From assembly GCF_000717025.1 (NCBI RefSeq), contig NZ_JNXG01000003.1:434001-498000 (forward strand): 64,000 bases of DNA, in the 5' to 3' direction. Position numbers and translations under genes: made by a program. Below are positions 42,468-55,926 of the stretch, one piece after another. The stretch comes from Streptomyces atroolivaceus. GTDB lineage: Bacteria > Actinomycetota > Actinomycetes > Streptomycetales > Streptomycetaceae. Below the pieces are notes generated by a model. It saw only the letters and a list, made by a program, of their open reading frames with translations. It ran no database searches and had not been told where the DNA came from. Each line of letters opens with the position of its first letter. The stretch's first letter is position 1.

Positions 42468-42698
42468 ATGAAGATCAGTGTGAGCTTGCCGCAGGAGGAT
42501 GTCGCTTTCGTCGACGAGTACGCCGCGAAGACCGAGGCGGACTCCCGCTCGGCGGTGATACACGCCGCCATCGAGGCTCTGCGCGCCTCCAACCTGGAAG
42601 CCGACTACGAGGCGGCTTTCGCGGAGTGGGACGCGAGCGAGGACGCCGCGTTCTGGGACCGGTTCTCCGGGGACGGGTTGACCGATGAAGCGCGGTGA
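42468..42698 (+). CDS. Ribbon-helix-helix antitoxin (MazE-like)
   Basis: 76 residues. N-terminal ribbon-helix-helix (KISVSLPQEDVAFVDEYAAK, then SRSAVIHAAIEALR) for DNA binding, and an acidic, Trp-containing C-terminal tail (AFAEWDASEDAAFWDRF) that would wrap the toxin. This domain order is standard for antitoxins paired with MazF/PemK. It ends 14 bases inside the toxin gene. ATG 42468 preferred for AGGA spacing; an ATG at 42459 in the same frame is possible. RHH antitoxins repress their own promoter, expected in 42423-42460. Confidence 0.88.
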   Translation: MKISVSLPQEDVAFVDEYAAKTEADSRSAVIHAAIEALRASNLEADYEAAFAEWDASEDAAFWDRFSGDGLTDEAR

Positions 42699-43032
42699 CA
42701 TCTACCTGGTCGCATACGAACCGGTGCGTGGAGGCGAGGCCGACAAGGCCCGCCCCTCGGTGATCGTCTCGAACGACGGCGCGAACGCCGTGGTGGACCG
42801 GACCGGGCGAGGAGTGGTCACGGTGGTGCCGTTGACCTCCAACACCTCGCGGGTCTATCCCTTTCAGGTGATGCTGCAGGCGGGCGAGTCCGGTCTGCCC
42901 AAGGACTCCAAAGTGCAGTGCGAGCAGGTGCGTGCCATGGCTCACGAGCGGTTCCTCCGGCGCGTCGGCACCGTCCCCCGTCAGCGCATGGTCGACATCG
43001 ACACCGCACTGAGGCGTCACCTCGCCCTGTGA
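42685..43032 (+). CDS. MazF/PemK-family mRNA interferase toxin
   Basis: 115 residues, standard length. MKRGDIYLVAYEPVRGGEADKARPSVIVSND matches the MazF N-terminus with the conserved Arg-Pro; VVTVVPLTSNTSRVYPFQVML and SKVQCEQVRAMAHERFLRR give the catalytic Thr/Ser region and the QCEQ-R motif. MazF toxins are ribosome-independent endoribonucleases. It overlaps the antitoxin gene by 14 bases, so translation is coupled. All expected conserved residues appear intact. Confidence 0.92.
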   Translation: MKRGDIYLVAYEPVRGGEADKARPSVIVSNDGANAVVDRTGRGVVTVVPLTSNTSRVYPFQVMLQAGESGLPKDSKVQCEQVRAMAHERFLRRVGTVPRQRMVDIDTALRRHLAL

Positions 43033-43038
43033 GACATG

Positions 43039-43077
43039 CGAAAGGGCGGCTCCCGGGCATCGGGGGCCGCCCTTTCG
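43039..43077. terminator. Bidirectional terminator between mazF-like and asd genes
   Basis: Perfect 12-base arms CGAAAGGGCGGC (43039-43050) and GCCGCCCTTTCG (43066-43077), with a run of T on each strand formed by the AAA/TTT ends. Lies between convergent genes. Confidence 0.85.
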
Positions 43078-43095
43078 TGGCGAGTGGTGTGGGTG

Positions 43096-47611
<4,516 letters not shown>

Positions 47612-47761
47612 CAGCATCCCTGTTTTGTGAAAGAAAGAGAGAGTCCGGAATTCGGTACCCGATGACCGCTCAGCATTTCGTAAAAGACAGGTGTTTGTGG
47701 AGAGTTGGCGAGGACGAGAACGGGACATGGCGTAGATCCGCCACCTGTGTCATTGCGCCAC

Positions 47762-48769
47762 TTACCGGGGCAGGACCACCACGTACGCCGCCGGTTCACG
47801 GTCCTCGGCCGCCATCATCGCCGTGCGCAGCACCACCGACAGCCGGGCCGTCGACTCCCGCAGCTGCTTCGGCGTCACCCGCACGACCGTGACGCCGAGC
47901 CGCTCCAGGTGCTCCCGCTCCGCGGCGAAGGCGACGCGCTCCTCACGGGGTGAGCGGGTGCCCAGTTCGAGCGCGACCGCCTGCTCCGGCCAGTACGCGT
48001 CGACCCCGCCCAGGAAGCCGCCGCCCGGCAGTGACAGTTCCACGTTCCACAGCGGCTCGGGCAGGCCGTGGGTACGCACCGTCTCGTACAGGCGGCCCTC
48101 CGCCACGGCCCGTCCCTCGATGAGCAACGCGTCGACGGCGTCCACCACGTGTGCGCGGCCGAGCAGCTCGGCGGCGTTCAGCTCCCTCACGACGGACGTG
48201 GGTTCGCAGTGCCCGCCACGCACCGCCTCCGTCAGGATCCGGCGCACCGTCGAGGCGTCCGTGAGCGAGGCCACCGCGTCGGCCAGGGCTCGCTCCACCG
48301 GGGCCAGCGGCACCCCGAGCCGGTGCTGCGGACGGGGCAGGACGGTGGCCCGGGTCACCTCGACGAACCGGGTGGAGCGCAGCCGCCTGGTACGCGGCAC
48401 GAGCACGTCGATCCGGTGCAGCGCGATCACCGGGGGCGCGGACGTGAAGCCGTACAGGGCGAGGGCCGCCAGGCCCGTGACCATGGCCTCGCCGTAGCCG
48501 GGCCCGGACCGGTCCGGCACGGTACGGCGGGCGCCGGCCGGGGGCCGCCCGGCGTACAGCAGGGCGCCGCGCACCCTGTCGTCGTCCGTGGGCGTTCCCG
48601 GGTGCAGGAGGTACACGCCGGGGAGCAGTTGCTGCCACGGGCCGCCGGGCAGGCACTGGGCGGCGGTCCGCGCGGCGGTCACACCGTTGGCGCGCAGCTG
48701 CGCGGCGGACTGCACGCGGTGGCTCACTTCGTGGACGGGGCGCGGGGACAAGGGGGTGTTCCGGTTCAT
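47762..48769 (-). CDS. DUF559/AbiEi-like protein with nuclease-type fold
   Basis: 335 residues. The N-terminus (SAAQLRANGVTAARTAAQCL, WQQLLPGVYLLHPG) resembles the winged-helix AbiEi antitoxin N-domain. The C-terminus (LWNVELSLPGGGFLGGVDAY, AVALELGTRSPREER, RLGVTVVRVTPKQLRE) has the D-x(n)-ExL spacing of a PD-(D/E)xK/Vsr-like nuclease fold seen in DUF559 proteins. No AbiEii-type toxin gene is adjacent, so this is an orphan. Such proteins are abundant in actinobacteria and uncharacterised. ATG at 48769; no signal peptide. Confidence 0.7.
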   Translation of the reverse strand: MNRNTPLSPRPVHEVSHRVQSAAQLRANGVTAARTAAQCLPGGPWQQLLPGVYLLHPGTPTDDDRVRGALLYAGRPPAGARRTVPDRSGPGYGEAMVTGLAALALYGFTSAPPVIALHRIDVLVPRTRRLRSTRFVEVTRATVLPRPQHRLGVPLAPVERALADAVASLTDASTVRRILTEAVRGGHCEPTSVVRELNAAELLGRAHVVDAVDALLIEGRAVAEGRLYETVRTHGLPEPLWNVELSLPGGGFLGGVDAYWPEQAVALELGTRSPREERVAFAAEREHLERLGVTVVRVTPKQLRESTARLSVVLRTAMMAAEDREPAAYVVVLPR

Positions 48770-48897
48770 GCCGGGGAGGTTCCCGCAGGTCCGTCGCGAG
48801 CTAACCCCTGTTACACGTCCGTCGACATTTCAGGACAACGCCGTCCTGAAGTACGGCAGTTCGAATGCCGAAAAGGGTGGTCGCGCGAGGATTGGGC

Positions 48898-48933
48898 GGC
48901 GCACGCCCCGCACGCGTGTGCGGGGCGTGCGCC
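48898..48933 (-). terminator. Terminator after the second pepN gene
   Basis: Perfect 16-base arms GGCGCACGCCCCGCAC and GTGCGGGGCGTGCGCC with loop GCGT, six bases after the stop at 48940. Very strong hairpin. Confidence 0.85.
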
Positions 48934-48939
48934 GGAATC

Positions 48940-51528
48940 TCACGCCCTCGCGTCGCGCTCCTGCCCCCGCAGGGCCCGTGCCAGATCGTCCCGCGCCTCC
49001 AGGACCAGCCGCCGGAGCGCCGGTGCCGCGTCCGGGTGCGAGGTCAGCCACGCGTCCGTCGCGGTGAGGGTCGCGGGGTCGTCCTGCAGTCCGGGGAACA
49101 GGCCCTTGACCACGTCGATGCCGATCTGGATGGAGCGCTCCGCCCACACCCGTTCGATCGCCTCGAAGTACGAGGCCGTGTACGGAGCCAGCAGTTCACG
49201 CTGCGAGGGCTGCTCGAAGCCCGCGATCGTCGCCCCGGCGAGCGCGTTGGACAGCTTGTCCGACTCGACCACCGTCGCCCACGCCTGCGCCTTGACCGCC
49301 GCAGAGGGGCGTGAGGCCAGGCACCGCACGTGGTGCCGCTTGCCCGACGCCGTGTCGTCCCGGGCGAGTTCGGCGTCCACGGCCGTCTCGTCGGCCTTGC
49401 CGTGCGAGGCCAGCGGGGACAGGAACGCCCACCGCAGCTCCTGGTCGACGTCCAGGCCGTCGATCACGGCCGAACCGTCGAGCAGCTCGCCCAGCAGCCG
49501 GAAGTCCGCGTCCGACGCCGCGACGGCGGCGAAGAACCGGGCCCACGTCAGCTGGTGCTGGCTGCCCGGCTCCGCGCGCCGCAGCTCCGCCAGCGCGCCC
49601 TCGGCCAGCGCCCGGCCGCCCTCCTCACGCCAGGCCGGTGCCACGTAGTGCACCAGCGCCGACCGGGCCCAGGCGTGCAGCATCTGCAGGACGCCGATGT
49701 CCGACTCACGGCCGGCGAACGACAGCACCAGGGAGACGAAGTCCCGGGCCGGCAGGACCGCGTCACGCGTCAGGTTCCACAGCGCGGACCAGCACAGCGC
49801 GCGGGCCAGCGGGTCCGTGATGTCACCGAGGTGCTCGCGCAGGGTGGCCAGGGAGACCTCGTCGAAGCGGACCTTGCAGTACGTGAGGTCGTCGTCGTTG
49901 ACGAGGACCAGATCGGGCTTCCCGGCCCCGGCGAGCTCCGCGACCACCGTGCGCTCCCCGGCGACATCGGTCTCGGCTCGGGCGTACCGCACCAGCTCGC
50001 CCTCCGGCGAGAGCCGGTACAGGCCCACCGCGACCCGGTGCGGCCTGAGCTCCGGGTGGGAGGCGGCGGCCTCCTGGGTCACGGCGAGCTCCGCGATGCG
50101 GCCGTCACCGTCGTAGGTCACGACCGGCGTGAGGACGTTGACCCCCGCCGTCTGCAGCCACGAGCGCGACCAGGCCGTCATGTCGCGCCCGGACGTCTCG
50201 GCCAGCACCGACAGCAGGTCGCCCAGCTGTGTGTTGCCGTAGGCGTGCCGCTTGAAGTAGCGGCGCGCGCCCTCCAGGAACGCGTCCCGTCCCACGTACG
50301 CCACGAGCTGCTTGAGCACCGAGGCGCCCTTGGCGTACGTGATGCCGTCGAAGTTCAGCTTCGCGTCCTCCAGGTCACGGATGTCGGCCGTGACCGGGTG
50401 CGTGGACGGCAGCTGGTCGGCGCGGTAGGCCCATGCCTTGCGGTTGTTGGCGAAGGTGATCCAGCCGTCGGTGAAGCGGGTCGCCTCCACCATCGAGAAC
50501 GTCCCCATGAAGTCGGCGAAGGACTCCTTCAGCCACAGGTCGTCCCACCACTGCATGGTGACCAGGTCGCCGAACCACATGTGCGCCATCTCGTGCAGGA
50601 TGACGTTGGCGCGGCGTTCGTAGGAGGCCGAGGTGACCTTCCCCCGGTAGATGTACTCCTCGCGGAAGGTGACGAGGCCCGGGTTCTCCATGGCGCCGAG
50701 GTTGTACTCGGGCACGAACGCCTGGTCGTACTTCCCGAAGGGGTACGGGTAGTCGAAGTGGTCGTGGAAGAAGTCCAGGCCCTGCTTGGTGATCAGGAAG
50801 ACGTCGTCCGCGTCGAAGTGGGGCGCGAGCCCCTTGCGGCACATCGCGCCGAGCGGGATCTCCAGCTTCGACCCGTCGTCGAACGTACGGGTGTAGCGGT
50901 CGCTCACGTAGTGGTACGGGCCCGCGACGACCACGGTGATGTACGTCGAGATCGGCAGGGTCTCCGCGAACCGGTGGACCTCGCCCTCCTGCGACTCCTC
51001 CGCGCCGTTGCTCCGGACCTGCCAGCCCTCGGGCGCCGTCACCTCGAAGCGGTAGGGCGCCTTGAGGTCGGGCTGCTCGAAGTTGGCGAAGACGCGTCGC
51101 GCGTCGGCCGGCTCGTACTGCGTGTAGAGGTAGACCTCGCCGTCCTCCGGGTCGACGAAGCGGTGCATGCCCTCGCCGGTCCGGCTGTACGCGCACTGCG
51201 CGTCGACCACCAGGACGTTCTCACCGCCGGCGAGGTCCTCCAGGGCGATCCTGGTGCCGTCGAAGACGGACGCGGGGTCCAGGTCCTTGCCGTTCAGCGT
51301 CACCGCGTTCACGGACGGGGCCAGCAGATCGGCGAAGGTCGAGGCCCCGGAGCGGGCGGCGCGGAAACGGATCGTGGTCTGCGAGCGGAAGGTGCGCGGA
51401 CCGGCCTCGTCGCCCCCGTCGGGCTCACCGACGGCGGAGCGGAGGTCGAGAGCGACCTCGTAACCGTCGACGGTCAGCAGCTCGGCCCTCTCGCGGGCCT
51501 CGTCGCGGGACAGGTTCTCACCGGGCAC
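48940..51528 (-). CDS. pepN: Aminopeptidase N, M1 family (paralogue 2)
   Basis: 862 residues. Same architecture as the copy at 39223-41799: GAMENPGLVTFREE, HEMAHMWFGD with distal Glu in LKESFADF, and a C-terminal ERAP1-like domain. It differs throughout at the level expected of old paralogues, with changes around the active site (VTMQWWDDLWLKES versus VTMEWWNDLWLNES). Cytosolic, no signal. GTG 51528 has AAGGAG six bases upstream. Divergent from the DsbA-like gene, sharing a 133-base promoter region. Confidence 0.93.
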   Translation of the reverse strand: MPGENLSRDEARERAELLTVDGYEVALDLRSAVGEPDGGDEAGPRTFRSQTTIRFRAARSGASTFADLLAPSVNAVTLNGKDLDPASVFDGTRIALEDLAGGENVLVVDAQCAYSRTGEGMHRFVDPEDGEVYLYTQYEPADARRVFANFEQPDLKAPYRFEVTAPEGWQVRSNGAEESQEGEVHRFAETLPISTYITVVVAGPYHYVSDRYTRTFDDGSKLEIPLGAMCRKGLAPHFDADDVFLITKQGLDFFHDHFDYPYPFGKYDQAFVPEYNLGAMENPGLVTFREEYIYRGKVTSASYERRANVILHEMAHMWFGDLVTMQWWDDLWLKESFADFMGTFSMVEATRFTDGWITFANNRKAWAYRADQLPSTHPVTADIRDLEDAKLNFDGITYAKGASVLKQLVAYVGRDAFLEGARRYFKRHAYGNTQLGDLLSVLAETSGRDMTAWSRSWLQTAGVNVLTPVVTYDGDGRIAELAVTQEAAASHPELRPHRVAVGLYRLSPEGELVRYARAETDVAGERTVVAELAGAGKPDLVLVNDDDLTYCKVRFDEVSLATLREHLGDITDPLARALCWSALWNLTRDAVLPARDFVSLVLSFAGRESDIGVLQMLHAWARSALVHYVAPAWREEGGRALAEGALAELRRAEPGSQHQLTWARFFAAVAASDADFRLLGELLDGSAVIDGLDVDQELRWAFLSPLASHGKADETAVDAELARDDTASGKRHHVRCLASRPSAAVKAQAWATVVESDKLSNALAGATIAGFEQPSQRELLAPYTASYFEAIERVWAERSIQIGIDVVKGLFPGLQDDPATLTATDAWLTSHPDAAPALRRLVLEARDDLARALRGQERDARA

Positions 51529-51661
51529 GGAGCACTCCTTTGTGTCTCGTTCTCAGACCTTTGATCCTCGCATGCGGGCATCGGAGGCGGCGCACGGGAA
51601 TGGCGGAAGGGGCCGGTGGTGTTCGGACTCTCAGGTGCAGACCGACCTCACGAGGAGAGAC

Positions 51662-52309
51662 ATGCCCGAGAACAGCACGTCCGGCAAGGTCCCGGCCGAC
51701 TTCTGGTTCGACCCGCTCTGTCCCTGGGCCTGGATGACCTCCCGCTGGATGCTGGAGGTGGAGAAGGTCCGTGACGTGGAGGTGCGCTGGCACGTGATGA
51801 GCCTGGCGGTGCTCAACGAGCCCCGGCTGGACGAGCTGCCCGAGGAATACCAGGACATGATGCGCACCCAGGCGTGGGCCCCGGTCCGTGTCGTCGTCGC
51901 CGCCCAGCAGAAGCACGGCGACGAGGTGGTCGGCCCGCTGTACACGGCCCTCGGCACCCGCATCCACAACAACGGCGAGGGCCCGACCCGTGAGGCGATT
52001 GCGGGCGCGCTGGCCGACGTCGGCCTGCCGGCGGAGCTCCTGGAGTACGCGGACTCCGACGCGTACGACAAGGAGCTGCGCGCCTCCCACCAGGTGGGCA
52101 TCGACAAGGTCGGCCAGGACGTCGGCACCCCGGTCATCGCCGTGCCCGGGGCCGACGGTGAGCAGATCGCCTTCTTCGGCCCGGTCGTGACCCCCGCCCC
52201 CAAGGGCGAGGAGGCGGCGAAGCTCTGGGACGGCACGCTGCTGGTGGCGTCCATCCCCGGCTTCTACGAGATCAAGCGGACCCGTACGCAGGGCCCGATC
52301 TTCGACTGA
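51662..52309 (+). CDS. DsbA-family, mycothiol-dependent nitroreductase-like protein
   Basis: 215 residues with a thioredoxin fold and helical insert. The start (ADFWFDPLCPWAWMTSRWML) and end (FFGPVVTPAPKGEEAAKLWD) match the actinobacterial family of M. tuberculosis Rv2466c, a mycothiol-dependent DsbA-like reductase that activates nitro-prodrugs. Here the active site is C-P-W-A: the resolving Cys is absent and a single thiol remains, which would favour a mycothiol mixed-disulphide mechanism. No signal peptide, so cytosolic. GAGGAG upstream of ATG 51662. Confidence 0.88.
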   Translation: MPENSTSGKVPADFWFDPLCPWAWMTSRWMLEVEKVRDVEVRWHVMSLAVLNEPRLDELPEEYQDMMRTQAWAPVRVVVAAQQKHGDEVVGPLYTALGTRIHNNGEGPTREAIAGALADVGLPAELLEYADSDAYDKELRASHQVGIDKVGQDVGTPVIAVPGADGEQIAFFGPVVTPAPKGEEAAKLWDGTLLVASIPGFYEIKRTRTQGPIFD

Positions 52310-52318
52310 CCCGGCCGG

Positions 52319-52346
52319 CCGGTGCGGGCTCCGGAGCCCGCACCGG
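52319..52346. terminator. Bidirectional terminator after the DsbA-like gene
   Basis: A 28-base perfect palindrome (arms CCGGTGCGGGCTCC / GGAGCCCGCACCGG), 10 bases after the DsbA-like stop, between convergent genes. The last few pairs must open to form a loop. Confidence 0.8.
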
Positions 52347-52444
52347 GCGTCCCGGACACGGCGGGGGAGCCGCCCCCGGCCGGCGAGCCGACGGGGTTCG
52401 GGCCGCGGCCCGGCCCGTTCGGGCAGTGCCACGCCCGTGGCGCG

Positions 52445-52717
52445 TCAGCGGGCGCGGCGGATGCGGATCGGACCGCGGGCCTCCGCCGGTTCGACGCGGC
52501 GGCCGCCCTGGGTGATCTCCACCTCGCCGGCCGTGACCAGCCGCCGGGCCGCGCGGCGGGCCGGTTCCATGAGCGCCCGCCAGCCGTCGTCGTCCCCTCC
52601 GTACACCGCTCGCGCGGCATCGGAGGGACAGATCGTCGAGGTCGGCGCACGACGCTCCAGCAGCTCCAGGATCGCTCGTTCCAGGCGCCGGTCCGTCTGC
52701 CGTTCGTCCGCCGTCAC
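52445..52717 (-). CDS. DUF3253-domain protein
   Basis: 90 residues. LERAILELLERRAPTSTICP, SDAARAVYGGDDDGWRALM and ARRLVTAGEVEITQGGRRVE form the small helical/winged-helix-like domain named DUF3253, which occurs as a free-standing protein in many bacteria and has no known role. The Cys-Pro-Ser motif is a family feature. Start is a GTG at 52717, weakly supported; the frame remains open upstream. Confidence 0.8.
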   Translation of the reverse strand: MTADERQTDRRLERAILELLERRAPTSTICPSDAARAVYGGDDDGWRALMEPARRAARRLVTAGEVEITQGGRRVEPAEARGPIRIRRAR

Positions 52718-52967
52718 CCTGCCAGTCTGGCACCGGTCGCGACGGGAAGCAGGACATCGGCCACCGGCCGGTCCGGCAGGCGCTCCGCCGAGCGGACGGC
52801 CGGGGTCTTCCGTCCGGATCAGGGAGCGGGGTCCGGTGCGCGCGGCCGCGGGGCGGGGCCCCTGAGCCACCTGGCCGAGGGTGTCCGCGCGGCCGGGCGG
52901 CGGAGGCCATGTGCCGGGCGCGGCCCGGGTATTGCCGCCCGCGTGGAACGTCCCTCATGATCTGCGC

Positions 52968-54341
52968 ATGCCAGCTGCCGGTACGGATCACCACGCGGCT
53001 CCGCCCCTGCCGCGCACCGTGCGGATCGGATACGGGCTCGGATCCCTCTGTACCGGCACCTTCGCGACCGTGCCGGGCCTGATCCTGCTCTACTACCTCA
53101 CCGACGTGCTCGCCGTGCCCGCCGCCGTCGCGGGAGCCGCCGTCTTCCTGCCCAAGGCCTGGGACGTCCTGATCAATCCGCTGGTCGGCGCGGTCTGCGA
53201 CCGCAGCCGGTTCCGCGGCGGGCAGCGCCGGCCGTTCCTGCTGATCGGCGCCTGCACCCTGCCGCCGCTCTTCGCGCTCGTCTTCGCCGCACCGCCGCTG
53301 CGGGGCGCCCCGGCCGCCGGATACGTCGCGGTCCTGTTCCTGCTCGCCGCCACCGCCTACGCCGTCTTCCAGGTGCCGTACGTGACCATGCCCGCCGAGA
53401 TGACCGAGGACCCGCACGAACGCGGCCGCGTCCTCGGCTGGCGGGTGGGGTTCCTCGGCGTGGCCATCCTGCTGTCCGGTGCGCTCGCCCCGGCGATCGC
53501 GCACGCCGACGGCGACACCCCGGAGAGCTACCGGCTCATGGGTGCCGTCGTCGCCGTGCTGCTGGCCCTCGGCATGTTCGGGGCGTGGGCGGCCACCCGC
53601 CGCGCCCCCGCCGTCGCCCGCAGCGAGGCCGAACCCTCGCTCCGGGCCCAGCTCGCCGCGGCCCGCTCCAGCACACCGTTCCTCCATCTCGCCGGCATGT
53701 GGACGCTGCAGGCGCTCGCCATCGGCGTGATGCTCGCCGGAGTCCAGTACTTCGCGACGTACACGCTCGGTTCGGCGGGCGCGGTCACCCCGCTGTTCGC
53801 CTGCCTGATCGGCCCGCTCGTCCTCTTCATGCCGCTGTGGAACCGGCTGGCCCGCCGCAAGGGCGCGACGTACGCACAGTGGAGTGCGTCACTGCTCTAC
53901 ACGGCCGGCGCGGTGCTCCTCGCCTTCACCGGTATCGGGGGCCCCGCCGTCGGCTACGCGGCGGTCGTCCTCGTGGGAACCGCCTACGCCGGGCTACAGC
54001 TGTTGCCGTTGACGATGCTCGCGGACACCCTGGCCGCCGACGCCCTCGCCACCGGCAGGCGCAGGGCCGCGACGTTCACCGGGCTCTGGACGGCGGCCGA
54101 GACCCTCGCCTTCGCCCTGGGCGCGGGGGTCTTCGCCCTCGTCCTGACCGTGACCGGTTTCCGTTCCTCCGACGCCGCGCACCAGGCGGATCAGCCGGCC
54201 GCCGCCCTGACGGGGATCACCGCCGGGATGAGCGTGCTGCCCGCCCTGCTCGCCGCGGCGAGCCTCCTGCTGCTGCACCGCTACCGCGAGCCCTCGACCG
54301 TGTCCCGCCCCCTCCAGGAAGGGCCCGCCCGTGCCGACTGA
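52968..54341 (+). CDS. MFS (GPH-type) transporter coupled to a PLP lyase gene
   Basis: 457 residues, 11-12 spans. The N-terminal GYGLGSLCTGTFATVPGLIL, KAWDVLINPLVGAVCDRS, VPYVTMPAEMTEDPHERGRV and GGQRRPFLL are the signature of the glycoside-pentoside-hexuronide:cation symporter family. Members usually take up sugars, but the coupling here (11-base overlap) is to a PLP-dependent decarboxylase/lyase, so an amine- or amino-acid-like substrate is possible. ATG 52968 is the first start that gives the normal N-terminus. Confidence 0.86.
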   Translation: MPAAGTDHHAAPPLPRTVRIGYGLGSLCTGTFATVPGLILLYYLTDVLAVPAAVAGAAVFLPKAWDVLINPLVGAVCDRSRFRGGQRRPFLLIGACTLPPLFALVFAAPPLRGAPAAGYVAVLFLLAATAYAVFQVPYVTMPAEMTEDPHERGRVLGWRVGFLGVAILLSGALAPAIAHADGDTPESYRLMGAVVAVLLALGMFGAWAATRRAPAVARSEAEPSLRAQLAAARSSTPFLHLAGMWTLQALAIGVMLAGVQYFATYTLGSAGAVTPLFACLIGPLVLFMPLWNRLARRKGATYAQWSASLLYTAGAVLLAFTGIGGPAVGYAAVVLVGTAYAGLQLLPLTMLADTLAADALATGRRRAATFTGLWTAAETLAFALGAGVFALVLTVTGFRSSDAAHQADQPAAALTGITAGMSVLPALLAAASLLLLHRYREPSTVSRPLQEGPARAD

Positions 54342-55800
54342 TCCCGCCCTGCCCCACGGCCGTCCCGCGGCCGAGGTGCTCGCCGAGCTGCGCGCCCTGC
54401 GACGGGCGGACGCGCCCACCCGCGGGGGCCGCACCTTCGCCTACGTCTACGACGCCGGGCTGGAGGGCCTCGACGAGCTGGCCGCCGAGGCGTACACCGC
54501 GTTCGCGACGGTCAACGGACTCGACCCCACCGTCTTCCCGAGCGTGGCCCGGCTGGAGAACGCCGTGGTCGGCGCCGTCGCCGCGCTGCTCGGCGCCCCC
54601 GGAGCCCAGGGGACGTTCACCAGCGGCGGCACGGAGAGCATCCTGCTCGCCGTCAAGACCGCCCGCGACCATGCCCGTTCCGTACGCGGCATCACCGAAC
54701 CCCAGCTGGTGCTGCCGTCCACCGCCCACGCCGCCTTCCACAAGGCCGCCGCCTACCTGGGCGTGGAACCGGTCGTCGTACCCGTGGACCCCGTCACCTT
54801 CCGCGCGGACGCGCCCGCGACGGCCGCCGCGCTGACGGACCGGACCGTACTGGTGGTCGCCTCCGCACCCTCGTACGCCCACGGGGTCCTCGACCCCGTC
54901 GCCGAGATCGCCGCGGCGGCCGCCGCACGCGGGGTGCTCTGCCACGTGGACGCGTGCATCGGCGGCTGGATCCTGCCCTACCTGCGGCGCGCGGGGCGCG
55001 AGGTGGAACCCTTCGACCTCTCCGTGCCCGGCGTCACCTCCCTCTCGGTCGACCTGCACAAGTACGCGTACGCCGACAAGGGCGCGTCCGTGCTCCTCCA
55101 CCGCGACGCCGGGCTCCGCAGGCACCAGTACTTCGCGCACGCCCGCTGGCCCGGCTATCCGGTCGTCAACCCCACCGTGCAGGGCACCAAGTCCGGCGGT
55201 CTGCTGGCCCAGGCCTGGGCGGTCCTGCAGTACGTGGGCGAGGAGGGCTACACCGCGCTGGCGGGCCGGGTCGCCGAGGCGTCGGACCGGCTGCTCGCGG
55301 GGCTGCGGGCGAGCGAGGGCATACGGGTGCTGGGCGAACCCGCCGCCGGGCTGGTCGCGTTCACCGTCGCACGGTACGAGGGCGGCACCCCGGATCTCGG
55401 CCTGCTGCTCCATCTCGCCGACGAGATGCGCGAGCTGGGCTGGTACCTCCAGCCGCAGCTCTCCTTCGACGGCCTTCCGCCCAACCTCCACCTCACGCTC
55501 ACTCCCGCCACGGCCGGCCAGGTCGACGCCCTGCTCGACGACATCGCGACCGCCCTGGCGAAGGCCCGCACCCTGGAACCGGTGTCCGTGGACCCGGGTC
55601 TCGCCGAACTGGCCGCCGGGCTCGACCCCGAGACGCTCGGACCGGACGAGGTGGCGGCCGTCCTGGCCTTCGCCGGCCTGGGCGGGGGAGCGGGACTGCC
55701 CGGACGGATGGCACCGGTGCTGGTGCTGCTGGACGCGCTGCCGGGAGCGCTCAAGGAACGGCTGCTCTCGGAGTTCATCGGTTCCGTCTTCCGGATCTGA
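54331..55800 (+). CDS. PLP-dependent decarboxylase/lyase, sphingosine-phosphate-lyase-like
   Basis: 489 residues. Fold-type I PLP enzyme: phosphate loop FTSGGTESILLAVKTA, substrate His in STAHAAFHKAA, PLP Asp in CHVDACIGGWILPYL, Schiff-base Lys in SVDLHKYAYADKGAS. This order and the DLHKYAYADKG motif are those of sphingosine-1-phosphate lyase and glutamate-decarboxylase-like group II enzymes. About 60 residues after the core form an extra helical tail. GTG 54331 overlaps the transporter stop by 11 bases. Substrate unknown; with the transporter it probably handles an imported compound. A strong terminator follows. Confidence 0.87.
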   Translation: MPTDPALPHGRPAAEVLAELRALRRADAPTRGGRTFAYVYDAGLEGLDELAAEAYTAFATVNGLDPTVFPSVARLENAVVGAVAALLGAPGAQGTFTSGGTESILLAVKTARDHARSVRGITEPQLVLPSTAHAAFHKAAAYLGVEPVVVPVDPVTFRADAPATAAALTDRTVLVVASAPSYAHGVLDPVAEIAAAAAARGVLCHVDACIGGWILPYLRRAGREVEPFDLSVPGVTSLSVDLHKYAYADKGASVLLHRDAGLRRHQYFAHARWPGYPVVNPTVQGTKSGGLLAQAWAVLQYVGEEGYTALAGRVAEASDRLLAGLRASEGIRVLGEPAAGLVAFTVARYEGGTPDLGLLLHLADEMRELGWYLQPQLSFDGLPPNLHLTLTPATAGQVDALLDDIATALAKARTLEPVSVDPGLAELAAGLDPETLGPDEVAAVLAFAGLGGGAGLPGRMAPVLVLLDALPGALKERLLSEFIGSVFRI

Positions 55801-55822
55801 GGCGGTACGGGCCCGGAACACG

Positions 55823-55861
55823 GGAGAACCCCCGCGAGTCACGTCCTCGCGGGGGTTCTCC
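55823..55861 (+). terminator. Terminator of the transporter-lyase operon
   Basis: Perfect 16-base arms GGAGAACCCCCGCGAG (55823-55838) and CTCGCGGGGGTTCTCC (55846-55861), 22 bases after the stop. It may also stop transcription of the convergent sodF gene. Confidence 0.85.
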
Positions 55862-55926
55862 GTCCATCCGCCTGCCGGGTGAAGGTTGAGAAGACGATCA
55901 CGAGGCAGGACGCTCGGGCCGCTCCG

